Positions 1 to 12,040 of a stretch of 64,000 bases of DNA are shown here, piece by piece. The position numbers were made by a program, and so were the translations under genes. The stretch's first letter is position 1. Each line of letters starts with the position of its first letter. The notes beneath the pieces were generated by a model. That model had not been told where the DNA came from, searched no databases, and was given only the letters and a program-made list of their open reading frames with translations. Origin of the DNA: Myrica gale (lineage: Eukaryota; Streptophyta; Magnoliopsida; Fagales; Myricaceae); the NCBI GenBank assembly GCA_963930655.1, contig OZ005601.1, positions 20,708,921 to 20,772,920 on the forward strand, read 5' to 3'.

Positions 1-76
1 ACCAGTCATTGTTTAAAATGATGCAGAACATGTGAATTTCTTAGTATAATGGAAACGTGTATCTTCCTGTTTGTAG

Positions 77-2146
77 GTTCATTAGCTTCTTCTCCTGATC
101 CCAACATAATTCTTGAAGTTCTCAACTTTTTGTTGGGTCCTGAGGTATCTGGTTTTTTTGAATGGTGGAGTTCCAAAGTTATTCATACAATATGATAAAT
201 TTGTTATTATGGAGCTTCAGATGCTGATGCTGACTTCCCTTCCCATATGATCTATAGGTTAGAAGCCAAGATGCGGTTTATGGACTTGCTGTTAGTAGGG
301 AAGGACGTGAAACAGCTTGGGCATGGTTGAAGGTAATACTCAATCAGTAATGTAAAAGGCAACAAGCATATGGCTTAAACATTCATCTGCATGCTCCATA
401 TTTCCGTGATACATTGGTCAAAGGTGTCCTGAAATAAGTAAAGGACTGGTCTAAGATCCTCCATTTAGGTTTAAGGAAGAGAAAAAGACTTGAGAAAATA
501 TGTGGGACAAGGTACTCACCTTCTTTCCTTAAACGAAACGGGCATCGTGGTGCATCTCATGCATTTGTGCATTAATCTGGTATGATGAGCAGGCAGTGTG
601 CTCTATGCTGCTATCTACATTTAAGATGCCCATACCTAAGGTTTTTCTCAATATGATAAATCTCATATTATACATTTAAGATGTCCACGTTTTTGGGTTT
701 AAGACTCGAGTGTTTTTGGAATTGCTTGCATGCGATAGATCTAAACCAGATACTGGGTTTGAGAGGAGATAAAGCCATCTTTGGAAGCAGCAAGTGAATT
801 CGAGGACTTGCATGCTTAAGGTGGACTGACTACAATATCTTTCAGGAGCTTTATATCTTGTATGCCTCATATCTTATACAAGGAATATGAGGTTAAGCCA
901 CTTCTATATTGGAATTGCTAGGCGACACTTAAGTGCAGTTTTGATTTTGATCAGCTAATCTCTTTCTTTGGCTAGATTAATTGACAAGGAAACCAACCAA
1001 GGTGTCCACTTGTTCAGTAATTCTGTTTTTTTAGCTCATTGTTCCTGAAATCTGTCTAGAACATAAAAGGAAAGGGAAACCTGCTTGTATTTTTGTGCTG
1101 TTGAGCCACTCTTCGTTCAGTCTACTAACATCTACACAGGGTTGAATTATGAGCTGATTTTTGCGCAACATATCATTTTGTTATCTAATGCCTTTTTTCT
1201 CCTTTTAAATTTGGTCGGCATACAGGATAACTGGGAGCATGTTTCAAAAACCTGGGGTTCTGGATTTCTAATTACACGCTTCGTTAGTGCAATTGTCTCG
1301 CCGGTTTGTCTCTCCTTCCCTCCTCTTTTGTTAGTACCAAGTATCAATATGCATCCTTCGTATCTCAATTACTATTTTATGCAGAATTAGGATTACATAC
1401 ATTCTCACCCATGACTCATTGATACTTTGCATAAGTTAGTGACAACTTTGAGCTATTTCTCCCTCAAAACTACCAATTACAAATATTTTGTACAATCCAT
1501 CTAAACTTTGTCTGATTAAAAGAACATTTGATCGGAAATGGCCCCTATATGGGTCTATTTATCCTATCTGGACGTGAAATGACAAAATTGCCTCTTAAAA
1601 AAATGATAGTGAAAAAAAATAAAAAGCTAAAAAAATAAAACGGAAAACCAAACAAACTACTACGATAAAAGTTCAATTTGTCATTTAAGCTTCGAAGAGA
1701 GGAAATATAACAAGTTTATTGTTCATCCAATTTTCTATTTAATTTGACTAAAAATTTAGATGGATAGTATAAGGGATTTGTAATTTGTAGTTTGAAGGTG
1801 AAACTGTCTTAAAATTAGTTGTTTATGGTACAGAGTGTTGATAATCCTGTAATATAGAGGTTAAAAAATTGTATTTAACCCACAGTATTAAGCACAATTC
1901 ATTAGTTAGTGGGAATACTTATCGTTTCTTTTTTCTTGTTCTATTCTGCCTCTTTCCCAGTTTTCTTCATTTGAAAAGGCCAAGGAAATAGAGGACTTTT
2001 TTGCCAGCCGTACTAAGCCCACGATTGCTAGAACCTTGAGGCAGAGCATCGAACGAATTCAAATCAATGCGAATTGGGTTCAAAGTGTCCAGAATGAGGA
2101 ACATCTTGCCGACACCGTGGAGGAATTAGTGCACAGGAGGTACTAG
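77..2146 (+). CDS. APM1: M1 aminopeptidase, 3' exons only (APM1 / puromycin-sensitive type)
   Basis: These are the last four coding exons of an M1-family zinc aminopeptidase, which removes N-terminal residues from peptides; in Arabidopsis APM1 is linked to membrane trafficking and auxin transport. Exons are 77-144, 258-332, 1226-1303 and 1961-2146, all with AG/GT borders and a frame that stays open throughout (68, 75, 78 and 186 nt). The peptide reads SSPDPNIILEVLNFLLGPE, then VRSQDAVYGLAVSREG, DNWEHVSKTWGSGFLITR and FSSFEKAKEIEDFFASR, ending NEEHLADTVEELVHRRY. This is the C-terminal ERAP1-like helical domain. The HEXXH zinc site lies upstream, outside the window. No frame damage is seen, so the gene looks functional. 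Identification rests on recognised family sequence. Confidence 0.93.
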
Positions 2147-2299
2147 GAGGCACTTGTTTGGCCTTTTGTTCTTGAGCAGAGAAGTCAGGTAGATCAAATT
2201 TCAAGAACATCTTCTATGAAGTTGGATTTTTCCTTCTGGATCTCTCTCTCTTGAAAGTTGAGGTCGGGTATTTGGTGATACTGTATGTTTACTTACCAT

Positions 2300-2305
2300 A
2301 ATAAA
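2300..2305 (+). terminator. Poly(A) signal of the aminopeptidase gene
   Basis: A canonical AATAAA lies about 155 nt after the stop codon of the aminopeptidase. This spacing is normal for a plant 3' UTR. Cleavage position is not visible from sequence. Confidence 0.5.
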
Positions 2306-3924
2306 GGAACAGAACCTTTATGATTGCTTCTCCCATAGGAGAATCTTCTTAAATCCACGCAGTGAGTTCTTTTCCGAGTTCACAAGAAATTTATAACCAA
2401 CTTCTTTGTCGGAAATTTTAATGAAATGGATATTGTACCTTACTTTTTTTGGGTAACGAAAAAATCTGGGCACTCGTTCACGGGCACTGGTCTCAGATGG
2501 ACCTAACTCAGTATTCGCATGAGTTGGGTGCAATCAACGTAAGTGAATCAGCTCCTCATTTAAGTTGCAAGTTTTTTGCGCAAGTGGTGGTTTGAATCCC
2601 TGAGTGTGCGTCTAACCACTCTCTCCTGTCACTTGGTAGTATGCACATTAATTTGACCTATTTTAGTCCTTGGGTTTTTATCATTTCAATCAACCTAACC
2701 TGAACTATTTTTGTTCTTGATTTTCATCCTTTCCAGATTTTGAGAATAAAATCTTTCTTTGTCCTTTTCTTCTATGTTTTTCTTTTTCTGTTGAAATCAA
2801 ACCCTCTGTTTATTTGAAGTGCTAGTCGGGGTTTCTTAAGCTTGTGAGAAATAAGTGTAGAAGTGTAATATTGCTTCAAATAAAAAAGAAACTGACTCGT
2901 TTCCATTGACCGCAATTTTACGGAACATTGAAAAGTAAGTAAAATACTTTACAAAAAGAAGAATATAACGAAACAACAGAGTCGTAGTGTGTAAAGAAAC
3001 TTAAGCCTGTGAGAAATGAGTGTAGAAGTGTAATATTACTTCAAATAAATGTAGTGTCTTAAACTCAGTTGGAACAAGAACCTGACATTATAACATGGAA
3101 AAACATAAAAAAATAAAAACAAACATCTCTTAATAAAGCGAAAATCCAAGAACATGTTGCTTATCCAATTTATTAAATAAGAGTTTTATGTCCGAACTAA
3201 AAATAATATACCTCCTTGATCTTAAAAGGAAGAAGCGGGAGCTGAACAGAGCTTAATATGTTTTTCTAGGTACCAAACTTCAAATTCGTCACCGATTATT
3301 TGAGGTGATCACTTTTTGGGATGAGTTATTCATTTGTTCCCAAAAAGAATCAGATTTCTGTTTATATGTTTGTTCGTTTGGCTGCTGTTTTGCCAATTGA
3401 GTTCACTAATGTTTTTCAGAACATTCGATAAAAAAAGTTGATTTGAATTTAACATTGCATTATAATTCTCTTGTATAGATAGATGATAATCAGAAATAGG
3501 CAACAGTTATGGGAGTAGTTATGTGTGTTATAATTGGGGGTTTAATCGTAGATGACATTAGACATAGACTCGATCAATTACTTAGAAAATTTCATGTTAA
3601 TCAAGCTCACGGAAGAGAGATCCACATCAATAGTATTGTCAACCCTATTGTATCATTGTGTCAACTAAATAGGAATGAACCCTATTGTATTTTTTCAATT
3701 ATGCAAAACTCTTTGAAGCAATGGCACTGAGGGTTTTGATGAGCACATGCTTGCATCAGCTTTTGACTATTTGATGGCTAATTAGAATATTGCTCAGGCA
3801 TTTTGTCAAGAAAAATGTTACCTTCAAAAGTATTTGATGAAGAATTTCTTCAATCAGGATTTTGGCTACTTAGTATTTCCTAATCTTAAAGTACTTTTCT
3901 TTTGTTTTGACTGCGATGAAACAG
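2306..3924. other. Intergenic stretch with a dispersed 50-bp repeat
   Basis: I see no gene here; the short open frames have no recognisable protein features. The one structure is a direct repeat of about 50 bp (near 2835-2886 and 3000-3050, starting CTTAAGCTTGTGAGAAAT and CTTAAGCCTGTGAGAAAT), offset by about 165 bp with a handful of mismatches. The rest is AT-rich spacer. Confidence 0.6.
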
Positions 3925-4272
3925 GTCTCACAATAGGGATGGTCTCATGTGAATTTTGAATCTGATTGCCTTATGCTTTGCAAAGTTATTCATGATGATA
4001 CAGTCCCCCCTTGTGGAATATTGTGGAGCAAGTGACAGCTATTCTGGTGTATTTAAACGACCATTAGACTTGGCGTTTGACTTGGACTCCTCGAGAGGCT
4101 AATAGGAGGGCGCATCTTCTGGCAAAATGGGGGACAACTTCTTCTATTTTTGGTTCCATCCCGTTAAATATGATTCCTTTCTTTATAAGCCATTGTGATC
4201 TGTTGTGAACTTGCTGTATTGGCGTGTACTCCTCGGTTTCGAATGAAACGTGAATTAGAAAGAAAAAAAAAG
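3925..4272 (+). pseudogene. 5'-truncated LINE tail: RNase H end plus poly(A)
   Basis: The + strand reads a piece of the RNase H-like domain found at the end of many plant LINE ORF2 proteins: VNFESDCLMLCKVIHDD, then WTPREANRRAHLLAKWG, a family hallmark (WxPREANxxAHxLA). A stop follows, then a short 3' UTR and an A-rich tail (AAAGAAAAAAAAAG near 4259-4272). The copy has small frame breaks. The structure is that of a dead-on-arrival retrocopy. I did not find a clean target-site duplication. Confidence 0.75.
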
Positions 4273-4503
4273 TAGTACTTTATCTTGACTAGTTTTGTTG
4301 TGATTTTGAGATTTACTTTCGATGTAAGGATATAGAAAATATATTCAATATACAAAACCAAACATGAAACTTAATTCACTGGAGAATACTTTACAATATA
4401 AATAACTTTTAAGTCAACAAAGGGAGCCTAAATCTATGATTATATGATTAACGTTATATAATAATATAATCATATAGTAATTTAACTATTCATAAATATT
4501 ATA

Positions 4504-5130
4504 GGCTTAAATGCACTGTAGGCCCCTGTGGTATCACATTTTTACAAATTGGTCCCTGTGGTATGAGTTTGTACTGGCTAGTCCCTGAGGTAATCATCTT
4601 GTAACAAATTGGTCCTCCCGTTAGATTTCCATCGATTCACTTAACGGTCGAAGCTGACGTGGATTATTTTCCGCGTATGCACCAATGAAAAAGAACCAAC
4701 AGAGGACATGCCGAGCATCCCGAGCAGAGACCGAGCCCGGGCATCCCGAGCAGTGAGCAGCACCAGCTCGAGTATCTCGAGCACAAGCAGCCCGACCTGC
4801 TCGGGATACGGGTACATGCGACATCATATGCACCAACAGAGGACAAACCGAGCATCCCGAGCACAGACCGAGCCCTGGCATCCCGAGAAGCCCGAGCATC
4901 CTGAGCACAAGCAACTCGGCCAACTCGAGCCTCTCGACATGCGACATCACCCCATTCGCTGATGACGTCAGATTTTATGATACGTCATCTTCGGCCGTTA
5001 AGTGGGTCGACGGAAATCTAACGGGAGAACCAATTTGTTACAAGATGAGAAATTAACCAGTACAAACTCATACCACATGGACCAATTTGTAAAAAAGTGA
5101 TACCACAGGGACCTACAATGCATTTAAACC
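4504..5130. mobile_element. Non-autonomous Mutator-like element (MULE), GC-rich core
   Basis: The ends are imperfect inverted repeats of more than 130 bp: the left begins GGCTTAAATGCACTGTAGG and the right, reverse-complemented, begins GGTTTAAATGCATTGTAGG. Both continue through 'TCCCTGTGGTAT' boxes to the CCCGTTAGATTTCC stretch. The core (about 4705-4945) is GC-rich and built from many copies of CGAGCATCCCGAGCA-like words. There is no transposase. A direct repeat AATATTATA lies left of the element (4495-4503) and again at 5910-5918, beyond the second copy of the region, so the original target duplication now brackets a tandem duplication. Confidence 0.85.
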
Positions 5131-6130
5131 TATAATATTTTATCGTAGTTGTCTTATTAGGAATCTTTAAGAAGACAAAAAATAACCATTGAAGTTTGTT
5201 TTGACCATAGTTTTAATTCCCCCGGCGAGCCTCTACTACGTTGTTTTGACTCCTTTAAAAAGGTTCCTTTTTTACCAGGGTTTTAATTACCCCCGGCGAG
5301 TCTCTCCTTTCTCTCCTCTCCCTCTCTTCGCAGCCACCCCACCCGCTGTCCCACGTCATCTTCGACCGTTAATTGGGTCGATGGAAATCTAACGGGAGGA
5401 CTAATTTGTTACAAGATGATTATTTTCCGCGTATGCACCAATGAAAGAGCACCAACAGAGGACAGACCGAGCATCCCGAGCAGAGACCGAGCCTGGGCAT
5501 CCCGAGCAGTGAGCAGCACCAGCTCGAGTATCTCGAGCACAAGCAGCCCGACCTGCTCGGGATACGGGTACATGCGGCATCATATGCACCAATGAAAGAG
5601 CACCAACAGAGGACAAACCGAGCATCCCGAGCACAGACCGAGCCCTGGCATCCCGAGCAGCCCGAGCATCCTGAGCACAAGCAACTCGGCCAACTCGAGC
5701 CTCTCGACATGCGACATCACCCCATTCGTTGATGACGTCAGATTTTATGATACGTCATCTTCAGCCGTTAAGTGGGTCGACGGAAATCTAACGGGAGGAC
5801 CAATTTGTTACATGATGATTATCTCAAGGACTAGCCAGTACAATCTCATACCACAAGGACCAATTTATAAAAAAAATGATACCACGGGGACCTACAATGC
5901 ATTTAAGCAAATATTATATCGTAGTTGTCTTATGAGGAATCTTTAAGAAGACACAAAATAACCAGTGAAGTTTGTTTTGACCATAGTTTTAATTCCCCCG
6001 GCGAGCCTCTACTACGTCGTTTTGACTCCTTTCAAAAGGTTCCTTTTTTACCAGGGTTTTAATTACCCCCGGCGAGCCTCTCCTTTCTCTCCTCTCCCTC
6101 TCTTCGCAGCCACCCCACCCGCTGTCCCAC
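4662..6130. repeat. Tandem duplication of MULE interior plus thymidylate kinase upstream region
   Basis: Two direct copies (about 4662-5356 and 5418-6130) are highly similar over most of their length. Each has the GC-rich MULE core, its right TIR, and then about 220 bp of non-transposon DNA running from TCGTAGTTGTCTTAT to CCCACCCGCTGTCCCAC. The second copy continues into the thymidylate kinase leader; the first is cut off at that point and joined through a 60-bp piece of MULE terminal sequence (about 5357-5417). The arrangement fits unequal exchange between MULE TIR sequences. Confidence 0.85.
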
Positions 6131-6200
6131 ACCTCTCGGCCTCTCTCCCTCACTCTCCCCGGATCTCTCTCGTATTTCGAGGCCTCTATCTCAATCTCCC
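5919..6200 (+). promoter_or_regulatory. Probable promoter and 5' UTR of the thymidylate kinase gene
   Basis: The DNA just upstream of the first ATG is strongly pyrimidine-rich (CTCTCCTTTCTCTCCTCTCC and similar), as in many plant TATA-less leaders, and has an ACTACGTCGTTTTG stretch near 6010. About 220 bp of it is repeated at 5131-5354. The transcription start cannot be placed exactly. This is inference from position and composition. Confidence 0.45.
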
Positions 6201-9200
6201 ATGTTCTCTCTCTCAATCGGTCTCAGGTAGCATATTGCTGTTGATGTTTCAATATAGTGGTATTACATAATCATTACTTGTACTTGTCTATTGCAATTTG
6301 AGAATAAACTGCTGAATATTACGACGGACCTTCCTTTTTTTCCTTTTTATTTACTTACAGGTTGTGCATTTCATTTGTTCACTTGCTCCATGCTATTTTT
6401 TATAACAATGATGTTGCAGTCCATCGTGTAAAACATACCCTTCAAATTGTATCAAGGCTAGTGCAGGACTAGTTTAGAAATACCAATGCGTCTATATCGT
6501 TACCAGTTCTGTTGCTAATGACCATATTCATTTATGCATTGATTTCATTTTTGACTGTTTATCCCATAGCACAAGGCGTAAGGAGGGAACATTTTATGAA
6601 ATTTTGAACTGTGATGTTGCAAGCATAGTTATGGCATTATCTTCATGCACAAGGAAGTAATTGGCTTATGTTATCTGTTACAGAACCTGTAAATATTTCG
6701 AACTATTATAATTATCTCTACAACTCTTAGTCCCACAAATCCCTGTATATACTCATCGTTTGGTAAAAGGTGGTTGAAGTTGGTCAATGACAAGTTTCCA
6801 AGCTGGATCGGTTAGTTTTTTTGAAAAATATATTCAAAGTTATCAAACAGTGGTGATCATCTTTTGTATCAAGATAAATGCCTGTATTGGTTGGATGATA
6901 ATTTTTCTAACAAAACTGATACTCAGCATAACACACACACACAAACTTGCATTTGCTTTTTGTATAGGGACATGTAAAGTTCGGAGAATGGGAATTGGAA
7001 TGAATTCTTGGGAACACAATCTCCAGTAATTACTTGAACTAGAAGAAATGGGGTATGTTTCTCTTGTACCCGTTGACTCCGTTGTTCTTTGGGCCTTTAT
7101 TCTGTTGACTCCCGTTTTTTTTAATAATATTGGCTTATCAAAAACAAAAGAAAAAGAAGAAATGGGGTATGTGAACATTTCCCCCCCATTTCTTTAGACT
7201 TCATCACATTTCTTGATGTATGTGCGGCTGATTGTTTTAGATAGGAGCTATGGCATATAAGTGTGAAGAATTTAGTTCAGATTAGTTCTGGTTGAATTAC
7301 GAGTAAGCTAAGATAGCTGGTTTCTTAATCTCTTTCTCTCTCTCCCCTCCTCCAACCCACATGGGGATTCGTTTGGCTAATTCATAACCATCTCAATGTC
7401 ACTTCTGTTTCTTCAAGATGAACTTTATTCTTAATGTGTTTCAGTAACTTGAATCTTAATATATTTGATTCATCCATGTTTTTTAATGCAGTTTTCTAGG
7501 CTTGGGAGGGACATGATCCATGTCTGTTGTCTCACACACTCCAGGGTTTTGTAAGTAAGAAAATTTTACTCCTGGCTAAGCTTCTTCCCCCCCACCCACC
7601 CTCTCTCTTTGGTCTCTTGAATGGAGCTTGTTGGCCATATTGAAAAATGCTAAATCTCACTTTGGTTGCTGAGAAAGTAGAGGAAAACATTTCAATTGGG
7701 AGTTTTGATTATCTTACCTTTTTAGGATAATGGAAACCCACTCGGAATAACGACAGATTTCTTAGGGTCAGTTGAGTGGAGGGTTTTAGTTTTTCAACAC
7801 CCAATTATGAAAAAACTTCAAACGTTATTTCATGAATTATTGTACCACTCTTTATCTATTATTTAAAGCCTCCTCAATAGTAAGATTTGTTTTTTTGTTC
7901 TTTAGGAAGTTTGCAGCCTTAGCATCAGGAAAGTTATTGAAATCTCGATTGATCTTTCCTCACAAGTGTCAACATAGGCAGATTCAAATGGCGAGTACCC
8001 ACAACTTTATTCAAAGTGGTGGCAACACTGAGTCAAGGGGAGCCTTGATTGTTCTGGAAGGCTTGGATCGTAGTGGGAAGACTTCACAGTCAAGTAGACT
8101 ACTTACCTACTTGGAGGGACGCGGGCATTCAGTTGAATTATGGCGGTTTCCTGACAGAAGCACAAGTGTTGGGCAAATGATATCTTCATACCTTTCTAAC
8201 AAATCACAATTGGATGATCACACGATCCATCTTCTCTTTAGTGCAAATCGTTGGGAGAAGAGGTTTGTTATGTCATCCTATTGCAGCTTTCTTGTAGCCT
8301 GGCTTCTCGAATCTTGAATATAAGTTGGGATGTGTTTTTTGTCCTAATAATATTTCCTTGCTTGCTGTACGTTTTCTTCTTTTCCAAAACCGTGAGTGAA
8401 AACGAAATCTTGGCATTCGATAGTAAAGCATTCAATACAAGTCCCAAATTACTTTTCCTGATTGCAATATCTTTATTATCAACCTGTATTTCTAGTAGTG
8501 TATTGGACTTTTATAGTTCTGTTTTGAGTATTCTTGTTAGATATGTTAATACTTTCAAGTAGTTGTGGATTTCAGTGTGCCTTCTGAATAGAAAGAGCTC
8601 TTGGGTTTTTATTTATTTGTCCTTCTGAACCGTTTTCTTGGGATAAAAAACGTAGTGATTATGTGCACACTTTATGGTGGTTAGAGTTGTGATTTCAGTT
8701 ATTTATAATTCATACGCAGATCATCGATGGAAAATAAACTGAAGGCTGGAACCACCCTCATTGTCGACCGTTATTCTTATTCGGGGGTGGCTTTCTCATC
8801 TGCCAAAGGTCTTGACATTGAATGGTGTAAGGTGAAGACATGGTCCAGACTGTTCTTAAAGAAAGAGCACGTTCTCTTCTCTTCTTCTTAAGAGTGAGGT
8901 CTTCTTTTGCAGGCACCAGAGGTTGGGCTGCTGGCACCAGACCTGGTTCTGTACCTTGACATACAGCCAGAGGTAAGTTGTAGGTACCATTATGTTGACT
9001 GTTATAAGTTATACGTCAAAGACTTCAGTGATGTTGTTAGCATGTGTTTCTTTGAGTTCTACATGTAGCTTGCTTTGTTCTACCATTTGCGAGAGGCGTC
9101 AAACCAGCCAGAGAGCTTTTTTACTTTACATTGAGAATTTTCAGCTCCTTTTTTTTTTTGTCTAGCCTTTATTTTGAGATACACATACCTCTTCTTCCAA

Positions 9201-9956
9201 TTATGTAGTTCATACACGCAGACATATTTTAGGCTGCCAATGCCATCTCAGCTCTGTGAAAGAGAAGTTAAAGAAGAAAAGGGGAGGGAAAAAAAGCAAG
9301 ATGGATGAATTTTTACCATGAGCATGAATTGTCATTCTCTCTTTATAGATATTTTTACCAATAAACATATTTATTGATCAGAAATAGCAATGCCACTCAT
9401 TTTGGTCAATTCCCTTCTATGGCGTGCCTGCACGCCCATATGCATTCATGCACGCAGATTTGCATGTAGAACTGAGAAAGTCTTTTCTCAAAATCTTCAG
9501 AAAGCTACAGAGAGAGGAGGATATGGAGGTGAGAGATATGAGCAGCTTGAGTTTCAGAAGAAAGTTGCGCAATGCTATCAGGTCCTCCATGATGCCTCCT
9601 GGAAGGTAATTTTATGTTCCATCTTGTTGCCTTTTTCTATTCTCCTTCTCCAAACCAGCCTCTGTAGATTCGCTGCTCGAGGTCTCTGAGCTTGGTCTAC
9701 TCGGCATTCCGTGTAATTTGAAGTTTCTTTTTTCAATTTTATATGTCCAGTTTTCAATTATTAAACGCCTATGAACGGATTGCTTCAAGTACTGATCTAG
9801 TCTCCTGATGCACTGCAGATAATTGATGCCTGCCAATCCATAGAAGATATCGAGAGTCAGCTGCAAGAGATAGTATTGGATTGTGTCGTGAAGTGCCAAG
9901 AAGGCAAATCCCTTTCCAACCTCTGGTTACGAAGTCAAGTTGAGCCTGAGGACTAG
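6201..9956 (+). CDS. Thymidylate kinase (dTMP kinase), probably dual-targeted
   Basis: It phosphorylates dTMP to dTDP with ATP, the step feeding dTTP synthesis (Arabidopsis ZEUS1 is the plant counterpart). Six exons: 6201-6226, 7906-8262, 8720-8831, 8913-8972, 9501-9605, 9819-9956; all borders are GT/AG and the sum is 798 nt, giving 265 aa. Residues 61-68 form the P-loop GLDRSGKT, 144-146 the DRY motif, and [10 protein letters not shown] in exon 5 lies in the lid region. The 26-nt first exon adds a basic, serine-rich start ([18 protein letters not shown]) that looks like a mitochondrial presequence. A second Met at codon 37 (position 7988, MASTHN) would give a cytosolic/nuclear form. The exon 1 start is inferred, because the splice AG|G keeps frame and no other upstream ATG fits. 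No damage seen. Confidence 0.93.
6227..7905 (+). other. Thymidylate kinase intron 1
   Basis: A 1.7-kb intron lies between the presequence exon and the catalytic body, from GTAGCA to TTCTTTAG. It holds a short CA repeat near 6931-6945 and T-rich tracts. No nested gene or complete transposon is evident. Confidence 0.7.
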
Positions 9957-10656
9957 ACTCCGAAAATTTAGTTTATCTACTTAATTATCCTTTGTCTGTA
10001 AAATCAAGAAGTGATGTATAAATTTCAGAATTGGTTTAGCAAATTCTTAAATGAGATCGAGTTTGTTCCTGTATTATTTTTTTTTCTCTTGGCTGTTCCT
10101 GATTTTATTGAGATTATTAAAACTATATTGCCACCTTAAGATTTCATCTGTCGCTTCATTAACAATTAAATAGAAATATTTTTTGTAACGCCTCGGATTA
10201 AGTACAAAAATGTCTCCTGCGTGAAGTTTGAAAAATATTTCCAAGGCTTTTCGCACCACATCCCAGCAAAATAATCGGGATTTACATTTTCGCTTATTAC
10301 AAAGAAAAGAGAGCTGAGCTCCATTCCAAATGTTTTTGTGTGCATTTGCATGGGCTTTAGTTCTAGTTAAAGTGAAATAATACAAAGTCGACCCAATTGG
10401 TCGTGTGGGCTTGGGTACAGACAACCAATTGGGTTTTCGGCCTGTCGGAGTGATAGGTGCACGGTGGCCGAAAACTAACCAATATTGACCCTGTCTGAAT
10501 TGAGGTTGGTCCTATCCATCTTGGGAGGCCTTAGTTGGACAATGGGCTTGTCTTTTTTAGAAACCGATCACCTCAATTCGGCCTTTGGTGAGGGGCCTAA
10601 ACCGAACCGAGGGGGTCGATTTTCACCTTTAGTTTTGAGTAAGTAGAAAAAGGAAG
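9957..10656. other. 3' flank of thymidylate kinase
   Basis: I see no gene. The - strand open frame near 10074-10424 has no family features. The stretch around 10400-10620 resembles repeat sequence of unknown type. Confidence 0.5.
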
Positions 10657-11700
10657 GCTTAATTGCACTAGGGGTCCCTGTGGTATTAGGCTTTGATAAA
10701 ATAGTCCTTGCGGTAACACTTTACAAATTAGTCCCTAGGGTCACACCTTTAGGTAAAAATGGGTCCCTCCGTCAACCCACTAACGGAGGGTGTTGACGTG
10801 TAAAAGAAATGTCAAGTAATCAACCAATAATTCACTAACGTGTATCCCCCAAATCCATATGGACGCCAGCTATGATTTCTCCCACTTAACCTTTTCCACC
10901 TCATCAGCCTTGTCAACATTTTTAAAAAAATACATTATGCAATAGCCTTACTCGCACCTTTAGGTAAAAATGTGGTCATGTCGTTTTCAAGTGGTCCGAA
11001 AAGTGGGATACACGACATATTGATTAGTCCCTAGGATTTTGAATGGTTGTTAAACAATTATTAATCCCTAGGGTTTTCAAAAGCTATTAGCCTTGCTACC
11101 CTTGTGTTGCTTTTAAGATGAAGTAATTGATTAATTTTGTATCATTGGCTGCTTTTCTTGGTTTGTAAGCTATTATTTTATGAACTAATCTATTAATTGT
11201 TTAGTATCATTGGTTGCTTTTGTATCCTCTATATGGCGTACGGTGTTTATGTACCATTGTTCTGTGTTTATATGACTATATATCTTTTGTCGTTGTCAGG
11301 TATGGTTCACATATATGTACATCATATTGGATCATTGAGTTTGGTGAAGGAAGAGTACATTGGGGGTGAGGTGTAGTACTTGGGAAATCAAGATCCTGAT
11401 TATTTTTTGGCGGTAGTAATCAAGAATTTCGTAAGCAAGTACAATGGATTTCAAATCGTACACAGATTAACTTGCAATTTTGAAGACGAGCCCTAGTTTG
11501 ATGGGTTGTCACGTCTCATGCCTGTACTTACCTCTAGGCTCACTTATAGAGATAGTATGCACACAGACGGGGATTACGACACAAACTATTCTTCTACAAG
11601 TATCAACTGATTTGTCCTTGAAAAGCTTAGCGGAAGGTTTACGTGAAAATATTAACATCATATAAGAATTAGAAAACGTATTAAGAGAATAATACGATCC
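10657..11700 (+). mobile_element. Truncated autonomous-type MULE: left TIR and transposase start
   Basis: The left end starts GGCTTAATTGCACTAGGGG and carries four spaced boxes of the GTCCCTGTGGTA type (near 10677, 10706, 10734, 10766). Several hundred bases inside, the + strand encodes a piece that looks like the N-terminal region of plant MULE transposases. No matching right TIR is present before unrelated sequence, so the element is broken. Confidence 0.7.
11302..11610 (+). pseudogene. MULE transposase N-terminal fragment
   Basis: The frame starting MVHIYVHHIGSLSLVKEEY continues through GNQDPDYFLAVVIKNFV to HRLTCNFEDEP. It resembles the N-terminal part of plant MULE transposases, where a 'VHHGG...VGG...D.D..S' pattern precedes the zinc-binding domain. 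Two in-frame stops interrupt it and the catalytic domain is missing. It reads away from the TIR at 10657, as expected of a MULE transposase gene. Assignment to the exact subfamily is uncertain. Confidence 0.55.
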
Positions 11701-12040
11701 AAGAAAAAAAAACCGCGAGTTATCAATGTAATTCACATAGTTTGGAAATGCCTCATAATACGTATTAAGTTATTTAATTTTAAAACCTCTAGTAATTATG
11801 GGTGCTTATTTAGGTAGAAATAAGGTAGTAATAAGTAATAAAAGAAAAAAAATTATTAAGCAATAAATAAAGGTGAAGTTTCCATTTTTGAATATGGTTT
11901 TCAAAACGTGTCATTCGCAAGGACTACAAAATAAGCCTAATGGTTACAAAAGTGGGAGCGCTCTAAGGCTCACCAAAAATAAAGAATACAAACATGTTCA
12001 ATTTCATAACTTAGAAATGTTTGTTTAATCTTAAAAATAA

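Noticed and set aside
1085-1390. 101-codon frame over an aminopeptidase exon
   Set aside because: Only the middle part (1226-1303) matches the aminopeptidase, and in that frame the rest is intron.
4621-4962. Overlapping open frames of 84-109 codons on both strands
   Set aside because: They come from the GC-rich word array of the MULE core, have low-complexity Cys/Arg/Ser composition and no start context; the same frames reappear in the duplicated copy near 5401-5710.
8251-8562. 103-codon frame overlapping thymidylate kinase exon 2
   Set aside because: It runs into intron 2 in a different frame; the splice donor at 8263 and kinase similarity explain the region.
10074-10424. 116-codon - strand frame downstream of thymidylate kinase
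   Set aside because: No domain, AT-driven composition, and it overlaps the likely 3' flank of the kinase gene.
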